Shown here piece after piece: positions 56,604-64,000 of a stretch of 64,000 nt of DNA (within the stretch, counting starts at the first letter, position 1; each line of letters starts with the position of its first letter). A program made the position numbers and the translations under genes. Under the pieces are notes generated by a model. The model was not told the origin of the DNA. It worked only from the letters and a program-made list of their open reading frames with translations, and searched no databases. Origin of the DNA: an uncultured Granulosicoccus sp. (lineage in GTDB: Bacteria; Pseudomonadota; Gammaproteobacteria; Granulosicoccales; Granulosicoccaceae); NCBI GenBank assembly GCA_947499955.1, contig CANMQI010000003.1:124001-188000 (forward strand), in the 5' to 3' direction.

Positions 56604-58312
56604 ACTCGAAACAGGAACATCGCCTGCGACTCTCCAGCGGACTGATCATCGCATTCTTTCTTTGCCTGCACCTGCTCAACGCCGGCCTGGGCATCTTCTC
56701 CCTGTCCGCCATGGACGCCATGGGCAACGCTCTGGCTGCTTTCTGGTCAACGACTGCCACCAAGCTGCTGCTGTACACCGCCTTCACCCTGCACATCGGC
56801 CTGATGTTCGTCTCCCTGTACCGACGACGCAGCCTGCGCCTGCCTGCCTGGAATCTGACTCAGTTCGGCATGGCACTGGCACTGCCCATCCTGTTGTTCG
56901 CGCATGTTGCCGGCACCCGCGGAAGCTACGAGATCCTCGGCGTCTACAAGAATTACACGGTGGTCGTACACGCGCTGTGGAGTCACCCCTCCGGTGTCTT
57001 GCGACAATATCTGTTGCTGATCCTTGTCTGGACGCATATGTCCATCGGTATTCATTACTGGTTACGCCACAAGCGAGGGTATTCGCGATGGATACCCGTG
57101 CTCTACCCCCTGTGCCTCATCTTGCCGCTGCTGGCAGGACTCGGTTTCCTGCGAGCCGGACTGGAGAGCCTGCAGTTGCCTGCCGATACTGCCGCGCTGC
57201 TCGAATACCGGCAGGCGATGAATGGCGCAGACCCCGCCAGGGTCGAGCTGCTCGGCCAGCTTGAGAAATCACTGCTCTGGCTGTTTGCGTTGCTGCTGCT
57301 GGGCGTGCTGATTCTTCGAACCCATCGCTCCCGCCGGGATCGAAAGCGCGGCGGCTACTTCATTACACACACGCCCAGTGGCCGACAATTGCCGGCCAGA
57401 AAGGGACAGACCATTCTGGAAACGCTGCGTGAAGCCGGAATACCGCATACGGCCATCTGCGGTGGCCGTGGCCGTTGCACGACCTGCCGTGTGCGCCTTG
57501 TCGATGTCGACCAGACGCTGCCAGAGCCTGATGAACTGGAAAGCCGAGCCCTGCAGCGGGTCAGAGCCGGACCCAATGTGCGTCTCGCCTGTCAACTTCG
57601 ACCACAGCGGGACATCACCATTACCCCACTGCTGCAAGCCAATGATTCGGCTCCCGCCGCGCGCCTGTCCGCAGGCGTGATGGGCCATGAGCAGAAGATT
57701 GCCTGCATGTTCGTGGACCTGCGCGGCTCTACACGACTGGGCGAACAGAAACTCCCCTACGATGTCGTCTTCATACTCAACCAGTTCTTCATCCAGCTGG
57801 ACGAAGCATTGCGCGCAACGGATGGCCACTACGCCACCTTCAACGGCGATGGCCTGATGGCCTTGTACGGCCTGGATGGTGATCTGGCCAGGGGTTGTCG
57901 CAAGGCACTCGAGGGAGCAGTGCAGATTCAGAACAGAATGGAACAACTCAACCAATGGCTGGCCGATGAACTGGAAGAGCCACTCAGGGTCGGTATTGGC
58001 ATACATTGCGGTGACGCCATCGTCGGCACCATGGGTCCACCCGATTCACCGACCGTGTCTGCGCTTGGCGACAATATCAATATCACGGCCAGGCTGGAAG
58101 CGTTGACCAAGGAATACAACACCGGACTCATCGTCTCGGAAGTGGCTCTGCGACATGCCGGCTATCAGCAACACGCGCTGCCAGAGCATACCGTTCACGT
58201 ACGTGGACGCGGAGAGCCGCTCGATATCGTCGTGGTTGAATACCCGGCCTCGTTGATGAACGACATGCACGAGACCGGGCCCGATCAGAGCCCGGCTGGC
58301 AGACAGGGCTGA
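56600..58312 (+). CDS. Membrane - [2Fe-2S] ferredoxin - class III nucleotide cyclase fusion
   Basis: 570 residues. The N-terminal 245 hold about six membrane helices with histidines placed as in diheme or monoheme b-type anchors (His24, 65, 102, 146, 152). Residues 250-345 are an adrenodoxin-type ferredoxin with Cys287, 293, 296 and 331 (C-x5-C-x2-C-x34-C). Residues 360-555 are a class III cyclase. Metal-binding Asp373 (FVDLRGST) and Asp417 (FNGDGLMALYG), and transition-state Asn494 and Arg498, are present. The purine-selecting Lys and Asp positions are Thr413 and Ser487, so ATP or GTP preference is uncertain. GTG at 56600 is supported by GGAGAG. Electron flow may control cNMP synthesis (inference). 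Confidence 0.9.
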   Translation: MNSKQEHRLRLSSGLIIAFFLCLHLLNAGLGIFSLSAMDAMGNALAAFWSTTATKLLLYTAFTLHIGLMFVSLYRRRSLRLPAWNLTQFGMALALPILLFAHVAGTRGSYEILGVYKNYTVVVHALWSHPSGVLRQYLLLILVWTHMSIGIHYWLRHKRGYSRWIPVLYPLCLILPLLAGLGFLRAGLESLQLPADTAALLEYRQAMNGADPARVELLGQLEKSLLWLFALLLLGVLILRTHRSRRDRKRGGYFITHTPSGRQLPARKGQTILETLREAGIPHTAICGGRGRCTTCRVRLVDVDQTLPEPDELESRALQRVRAGPNVRLACQLRPQRDITITPLLQANDSAPAARLSAGVMGHEQKIACMFVDLRGSTRLGEQKLPYDVVFILNQFFIQLDEALRATDGHYATFNGDGLMALYGLDGDLARGCRKALEGAVQIQNRMEQLNQWLADELEEPLRVGIGIHCGDAIVGTMGPPDSPTVSALGDNINITARLEALTKEYNTGLIVSEVALRHAGYQQHALPEHTVHVRGRGEPLDIVVVEYPASLMNDMHETGPDQSPAGRQG

Positions 58313-58373
58313 GGCCGAAGTGAGCCCGATGATGGCTCAGACTTGATCGACTGACCCGAGAACTGGCAGGGAG

Positions 58374-59000
58374 TTACTGCGCGAAACAGTAGAAAAGTCC
58401 GTCACCGCCAGTGGCTTGCAGGGCTTCGATGCTGCAACCACGAGAACCATGTGCCGAGCTCCAGGATGTCGGGTCATCCCCACCACCGGTGCGATCGTGA
58501 TGTCCGACCGTGGCCGTACCCTCGCCGCTGCTCGTCCAGTCTTCACACGTGCTGCCAGTGGAACGTCCATTGGCCGCAGACCCCGTGAGAATATCGTGGC
58601 GGTTGGGTTCGTCGCCACGGCCATTGATGACGTCACCACTCTCACTGACAGCCGTCTGTTTCGTCAGATTGTTGCTGTCGCCGAGCAGCTCATCAACGCT
58701 GCTCGCCACCAGCGCACCATCAGCGTTGTACCAGGGACCGGATCCGATGCGATCACGGGCGTTTTCCGTACTGGAGGACAGATAGGCCTTCCAGGTCTTG
58801 CCCGTTACACCCACACTGTCTGCCAAGTCGGAACAATAGGCGTCGGCTCCAGCCAGACCACCCAGGTCCGCACCGTTACCCGGATTGACACTGGTGACGA
58901 AGAAACTCATGCTGGTGTCGGGTGCTTCAGGGGTTGTGGTTGCGCAGGCGCTGAGGGTCACGGCTGCAACGGTGATCATCCACCGGGATGCTGGCTTCAT
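58374..59000 (-). CDS. Lipoprotein with lectin/endostatin-like domain
   Basis: 208 residues. A lipoprotein signal ends in the lipobox TLSAC. The mature part begins with a Thr/Pro linker and holds a Gly-, Asn- and Cys-containing domain with SFFVTSVNPGNGADLGGL, AYCSDLA and ENARDRIGSGPWYNADG. It ends HGSRGCSIEALQATGGDGLFYCFAQ. This pattern matches extracellular lectin-like proteins found in marine and myxobacterial genomes. The ATG at 59000 has AAGGA upstream; the frame is open further upstream but without a signal. It is probably an outer-membrane surface lipoprotein. The ligand is unknown. Confidence 0.75.
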   Translation of the reverse strand: MKPASRWMITVAAVTLSACATTTPEAPDTSMSFFVTSVNPGNGADLGGLAGADAYCSDLADSVGVTGKTWKAYLSSSTENARDRIGSGPWYNADGALVASSVDELLGDSNNLTKQTAVSESGDVINGRGDEPNRHDILTGSAANGRSTGSTCEDWTSSGEGTATVGHHDRTGGGDDPTSWSSAHGSRGCSIEALQATGGDGLFYCFAQ

Positions 59001-59483
59001 GCGTTCATATCCTTGAGTTCTATCGTTGAGAGAGCCTGGTCCGGCGCCAGCCTGAACGAGACCGTTCGTGGAAACATTAACACAACAGACATACTGCCCG
59101 GGAGTCCTGGACAGTGCCTTGCGCAAGGCGTCCGGGGTTACATTCGGACAGGCAGCTGCCGCTGTCAGATCCACCTCTGGCCCAGGCCAAGCAGCACCTT
59201 GAACTCAGACGGACTCATGGCGACAGGCAGTCCACTGTAGCGATCAACCGTGCACGTAATACGGACATTCACGGCGCCGCTGCACGGAAGCTGCAGTCGA
59301 CATCGACAGACTCCCGGCGTGCACCAGATCACGACGCCGGTACGTGCCAACGTGTATCACGCCTGCTTGTAATCCGCTTTCTCACGGCCATCGTAGTGAT
59401 TGTAAATGGCCTGTCGTGGGTGTCATCCAGCCCCGGAGCACCCGGCTGACCACCTTCGAACAGTCAACATCCAGGGGATCAAC
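59001..59483. other. 483-bp intergenic region
   Basis: This lies between two divergent genes (lectin-like lipoprotein and chalcone-isomerase-like protein). Frames on both strands are open for 60-110 codons but show no family resemblance, signal or ribosome site. I see no RNA gene, terminator or clear operator. Confidence 0.4.
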
Positions 59484-59993
59484 ATGAAATACGCACTACT
59501 TTCTGCCTTGCTGCTGCTGGTGTCAGGCAGTCCGGTATCAGCCAACCAGTCGTCCTGGTACCCGGTTGGCAACAGCGACATGCGCTGGACGTTTTTCAAA
59601 CTCTATAACGTGACTTTGCTGACCGATGACGGCACCTATGCTGCCAACGATTACCCGCAGGCATTGGAGATCGTCTACTACCGCAATATCGACAAGGACG
59701 ATCTGATTGAAGCCACGGCAGATCAATGGCGCAATCTGGACATACCGAACTCGAAGATGCAGCCCTGGTTGGACGAACTGCGAAAACTCTGGCCGGATGT
59801 CCGAGAGAACGACACCTTGCGTATCGAAGTCGATGCCAGCGGTGGCAATCGTTTTCTGTTCAACGGCCAGCCAATAGGCGGTATCGATGACTCGGAGTTC
59901 TCTGTCTCCTTTCTGTCAATCTGGCTCTCTCCAGAGACCTCTCGCCCCGATATCCGCAAGAAACTCGTTGGCGGACAATCGGGGAATGTCTGA
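59484..59993 (+). CDS. Secreted chalcone-isomerase-like protein
   Basis: 169 residues with a clear signal peptide (MKYALLSALLLLVSGSPVSA). The mature region WYPVGNSDMRWTFFKLYNVTLLTDDGTY and the block ALEIVYYRNIDKDDLIEAT match the periplasmic bacterial chalcone-isomerase-like family (Chalcone_3 type), whose biochemical role is mostly unknown. AGGGGA lies six bases before the ATG at 59484. Its stop overlaps the ATG of the following lipoprotein gene, so the two form a coupled pair and probably act together in the envelope. Confidence 0.85.
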   Translation: MKYALLSALLLLVSGSPVSANQSSWYPVGNSDMRWTFFKLYNVTLLTDDGTYAANDYPQALEIVYYRNIDKDDLIEATADQWRNLDIPNSKMQPWLDELRKLWPDVRENDTLRIEVDASGGNRFLFNGQPIGGIDDSEFSVSFLSIWLSPETSRPDIRKKLVGGQSGNV

Positions 59994-60544
59994 TGCGACG
60001 ACCAGTGACAAGACGCCTGAGTCTGTGCGGGATCCTTCTGGTGACGCTGCTTGTGAGCGCCTGTTCCACCATGAAGATTGACTCCATACCGGTCACTGAG
60101 CAGCGCTTTCTGGTTGAGCAGTATTTTCTCGGCCAGACCCGTGCACACGGCATTGTCATGGATCGCAGCGGCGCCCCCATGCGTTATTTTCAGGTGCAGA
60201 TCGAGGGAAGCTGGGACGAACAGACACAGACACTGACGCTGGACGAGGACTTCCTGTTCGACGACGGTGAAGTCAGTCAGCGAATATGGACAATAAAACG
60301 TGAGGAAGACGGCCGGTATTCGGGGCAGGCTGCCGATGTCGATGGTGTGGCGAAGGGCTTCAGTCGTGGCAATGCATTGAACTGGAAGTACACCCTGAAC
60401 ATCCCGTACAAGGGAAAGACGCTGGGTGTACAACTCGATGACTGGATGTACCTGCAGAACGATGTGCTGATCAACCGCGCAGTGATGAAAAAGTTCGGAT
60501 TTCGTGTCGGAGAGATACTGATCACCTTCGATCACCAGACCTAG
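59993..60544 (+). CDS. DUF3833-family lipoprotein
   Basis: 183 residues. A basic n-region and lipobox LLVSAC predict an N-terminally lipidated envelope protein. The rest (FLVEQYFLGQTRAHGIVMDRSG, LDEDFLFDDGEVSQRIW, YLQNDVLINRAVMKKFGFRVGE) fits the DUF3833 family, a lipocalin-like beta-rich domain. DUF3833 and chalcone-isomerase-like genes are often neighbours, as here, where they overlap. The function is unknown; a role in handling lipid or fatty-acid-like ligands is possible. Confidence 0.88.
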   Translation: MRRPVTRRLSLCGILLVTLLVSACSTMKIDSIPVTEQRFLVEQYFLGQTRAHGIVMDRSGAPMRYFQVQIEGSWDEQTQTLTLDEDFLFDDGEVSQRIWTIKREEDGRYSGQAADVDGVAKGFSRGNALNWKYTLNIPYKGKTLGVQLDDWMYLQNDVLINRAVMKKFGFRVGEILITFDHQT

Positions 60545-60653
60545 TTGGCCGATCGGAAAGCAAGGTGATAATCAGAGCCTGCAGCCCGAGGATGCCGGTC
60601 TATTCACGTCGGTGATAAGTGACCGGCTCAGGCCCTCGGCTGTTTTCACTGAG

Positions 60654-61730
60654 CTATACGTCCACGGTCACCCTGCCAACCGGGTAGGAACAACAGGCCA
60701 GAATGTAACCGGCGGCGATGTCATCTTCCGATATACCGCCGTTGTGCACCATGTGAACTTCACCCTCCAGCTTCCTGATCTTGCAGGTACCACAGACGCC
60801 GAAGGTACAGCCTGATGGTATGTTGAGACCCGAGGCTCGCGTGACGGCCAGAACGGTATCGTTCTGCGTACAGGCTTCTGTCCGCTGCGCCTGTGCGAAC
60901 ACGATTTCTGCATCGATACTGGCATCCGGGATGACATCATCCAGTTCCGGAATCTCCGCTTCCGTGGCAGCCGGTGCCTGAAAGCTCTCCTGATGATAGC
61001 GATCCATGTCGTAGCCCAGTCCCGTCAATGCATCACGCACTGACTGCATGAAAGGCTCGGGGCCGCAACAGAAAACCTCACGCTCAAGATAATCCGACGC
61101 TACCAGACCGAGTATCAGCTGATTGAAGCGTCCTTGAAAACCTGTCCAGGGCAGAAATCGCTCAGGTTCCTCGATAACCCATTTGACGTAGAGCCCCGGT
61201 AATCGGGTCGCCATGTGTTCCAGCTGGTTGCGAAACAGGATTTCTGAAGGACGCCGGGCGCAATTGACGAAGACGATATCGGGTTCCGAACCGTGGTCGA
61301 ACATCCAGGTCGTCATGGACATCATCGGTGTGATACCCGAACCGGCAGAAATGAACAGATATTTTTCAGCCGGGTAGTTCAGGTGAGTGAATTGACCTGC
61401 AGGCCCCATGACTCTGATGCGCATACCGGGCACCAGATTGTCCAGCATCCAACGAGTACCCATGCTGTCGGGTTGCGCCTTGACGGTAATGGTAACGGAC
61501 CGGGGTCGCGATGGAGAGGACGAGATTGTATAGGTCCGATGGATGACGCCATCGGGTAACGGCAACTCGAGTGTCAGAAACTGGCCCGGTTGGAAGTCGA
61601 ACAGGGCACCCGAGGCAGCACGGAAGGTAAAGCTGGCAGTGTTGGGAACCTCCGGGATGACGGAGACACATTCCAGCTCTTCCGAGTCCTTCCAGGTCGA
61701 CTGGCGACTGACATCGACAAGTTCATTCAT
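60654..61730 (-). CDS. gbcB: Glycine betaine demethylase reductase subunit (GbcB)
   Basis: A 358-residue electron-transfer partner of the Rieske oxygenase. An FAD domain (HRTYTISSSPSRP) and an NAD(P)H domain (FISAGSGITPMMSM, CCGPEPFMQSV) are followed by a C-terminal [2Fe-2S] ferredoxin (CTFGVCGTCKIRKLEG and a final Cys in LACCSYP). This reductase-ferredoxin order is typical of GbcB. It passes electrons from NAD(P)H to GbcA, which demethylates glycine betaine to dimethylglycine. It starts four bases after the gbcA stop. Confidence 0.92.
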   Translation of the reverse strand: MNELVDVSRQSTWKDSEELECVSVIPEVPNTASFTFRAASGALFDFQPGQFLTLELPLPDGVIHRTYTISSSPSRPRSVTITVKAQPDSMGTRWMLDNLVPGMRIRVMGPAGQFTHLNYPAEKYLFISAGSGITPMMSMTTWMFDHGSEPDIVFVNCARRPSEILFRNQLEHMATRLPGLYVKWVIEEPERFLPWTGFQGRFNQLILGLVASDYLEREVFCCGPEPFMQSVRDALTGLGYDMDRYHQESFQAPAATEAEIPELDDVIPDASIDAEIVFAQAQRTEACTQNDTVLAVTRASGLNIPSGCTFGVCGTCKIRKLEGEVHMVHNGGISEDDIAAGYILACCSYPVGRVTVDV

Positions 61731-61734
61731 GAGT

Positions 61735-62970
<1,236 letters not shown>

Positions 62971-63213
62971 TTACCTGTCGCGACTCACAGACAAAGGGAA
63001 CGAGCAGGAGTCGAGCGCCAGATTGCAGACAGCGATGACGAGCTGTATGGCCTTGCTGGCGCCCACACCACCACCCGCGGTTTGACGTCTCTTGCCAGGC
63101 TGGTTTCCCAATTCCGGGATCTTGCGACCCGCACCTTGCGCGTCGATTGTACGACTGGGAATCAAGCTGCTATTGTTCCAGATGAGACGCACAGAGACCT
63201 GAGCCCGACACCC

Positions 63214-63627
63214 ATGAAGATATCTGTAGAAACACTCGTCAGTGCACCTCTGGAATCTGTCTGGCATGCCTGGACGACACCACAGGAGATCGTCCAGTGG
63301 AACGCCGCTTCCGATGATTGGCAGACGACGCGCGCAGAAGTCGACCTGCGTGTGGGTGGCCAGTTCTCGTCGCGCATGGAAGCGCGAGATGGCAGTGTCG
63401 GCTTCGATTTCGCCGGAACCTATACCCGCGTGGAACCGATGAGCTTGATCGAGGCATCCTTCGGCGAGCGAACGCTACTCGTTGAATTCCTGTCCCATGC
63501 CGATGGTGTAACCGTACGGGAAACCTTCGATGCCGACCCCAGCCACCCCGCCGAACTGCAACGTGATGGCTGGCAGGCAATTCTGAATCGCTTCGCCCTG
63601 CATGTAACCTCGAAGGACACGCAGTGA
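63214..63627 (+). CDS. SRPBCC / AHSA1-family protein
   Basis: A 137-residue START-like ligand-binding fold. The N-terminus ISVETLVSAPLESVWHAWTTPQEIVQWN and central DLRVGGQFSSRMEARDG are diagnostic of the AHSA1/SRPBCC group, often linked to stress or polyketide-like ligands. The end reads DGWQAILNRFALHV. The ATG at 63214 starts where relatives begin. It is divergent from gbcA across 249 bp. No specific function can be assigned. Confidence 0.88.
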   Translation: MKISVETLVSAPLESVWHAWTTPQEIVQWNAASDDWQTTRAEVDLRVGGQFSSRMEARDGSVGFDFAGTYTRVEPMSLIEASFGERTLLVEFLSHADGVTVRETFDADPSHPAELQRDGWQAILNRFALHVTSKDTQ

Positions 63628-63781
63628 GAACACCTTTGCCCGGTGACGGTGCAGCTGATAGACACATCTGAAGATATCGCGACAGAAAGTGCGGACCTGT
63701 CAGATATCATCGCCAGATCCACGGCGTGCGTCGACCTGAGCACGCCGCGACAGACACCGCCTGACAAGCTGGGCCAATGGA

Positions 63782-64000
63782 ATGAACACGGAAAAGACGA
63801 ATTCAAGCACTCCCGAGCTACCGTCCGTCGCGCGCTCGTTACCGATCGCCCTTCTGCGGGCACGCGAGAAGGTCATGGCACCCTTCCGCGAGATGCTGTC
63901 CCGAACCGACATCACCGAACAGCAATGGCGTGTCTTGCGCATACTGTCCGAATGCGGGCCGCAGGACTCCACCCACCTGGCGCAGAAGGCGTGTCTGCTC
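63782..64000 (+). CDS. MarR-family regulator, HpaR-like, N-terminal part (cut by window end)
   Basis: Seventy-three codons run open to the last base. After a short Ser/Thr leader, SLPIALLRAREKVMAPFREML, TEQQWRVLRILSECGPQDS and HLAQKACLL match the N-terminal half of MarR proteins of the HpaR type, which repress 4-hydroxyphenylacetate/homoprotocatechuate degradation genes. The recognition helix and wing lie beyond the window. If HpaR is correct, aromatic-acid degradation genes may follow outside the window. Confidence 0.75.
   Translation, partial: MNTEKTNSSTPELPSVARSLPIALLRAREKVMAPFREMLSRTDITEQQWRVLRILSECGPQDSTHLAQKACLL

Overview
The window reads as chromosome of a marine-type gammaproteobacterium. 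The pointers are a complete Na+-NQR operon with its maturation genes (nqrABCDEF, apbE, nqrM), a glycine betaine demethylase pair (gbcA/gbcB), a PHA synthase operon, an NADP malic enzyme with a phosphotransacetylase-like tail, homodimeric-type E1 (AceE family), MscK/KefA, and many PAS, GAF and GGDEF signalling proteins. Coding density is high. I saw no rRNA, tRNA, CRISPR array, insertion sequence or prophage. The genus cannot be fixed from sequence reading alone.

Layout. 1-6.2 kb: a truncated unknown gene, an MFS carrier, a 5'-deleted alcohol dehydrogenase remnant, and a FixL-like kinase / FixJ-like regulator / extra receiver operon. The kinase PAS domain has a His and an Arg 20 residues apart, as in heme-binding FixL. 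The extra receiver has Glu at the phosphoacceptor Asp position, and a 34-bp dyad lies just upstream of it. 6.4-9.7 kb: MscK-like channel. 9.9-15.2 kb: phaC, fabI, a MaoC hydratase-phosphotransacylase fusion and acetate/butyrate kinase, all on the + strand and nearly gapless. 15.2-22.4 kb: a membrane protein, maeB, an OmpA-family lipoprotein, kynA-kynU for tryptophan catabolism, and a small envelope protein. 22.9-26.6 kb: a large hybrid sensor kinase.

26.6-34.2 kb: a sugar-uptake locus with a LacI-family regulator facing an ABC transporter (binding protein, two permeases, ATPase), a TIM-barrel isomerase and a Gfo/Idh/MocA dehydrogenase. A strong dyad of two LacI-type half sites lies before the binding-protein gene, and a hexanucleotide microsatellite precedes the isomerase. 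34.3-39 kb: a GAF-GGDEF-EAL protein with a tetranucleotide microsatellite upstream, then gamma-glutamyltransferase. 39.2-42.1 kb: nitrosative and peroxide stress (nsrR, hmp, ohr, a Dabb protein). An FNR/FixK-type box lies in the nsrR-hmp gap, and a 44-bp direct repeat copies the 3' end of ohr. 42.2-45.5 kb: an Lrp-family regulator facing a stand-alone E1 (AceE/MdeB type).

45.5-53.3 kb: the Na+-NQR operon on the - strand, closed by a CBS-domain protein. NqrC carries Ser instead of Thr at the expected FMN attachment residue. 53.6-58.3 kb: a cyclic-nucleotide-binding thioredoxin-reductase-like flavoprotein, a class IV aminotransferase, and a fusion of a His-rich membrane domain, a [2Fe-2S] ferredoxin and a class III nucleotide cyclase. 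The cyclase and the cNMP-binding flavoprotein may be the source and target of a redox-gated signal. 58.4-64 kb: lipoproteins, a chalcone-isomerase-like protein, gbcB-gbcA, an SRPBCC protein and the start of an HpaR-like MarR regulator cut by the window end.

Redox and oxygen themes recur: a putative O2-sensing kinase, an FNR-type box at hmp, NsrR, Na+-NQR and a ferredoxin-cyclase. Whether they form one network is inference.
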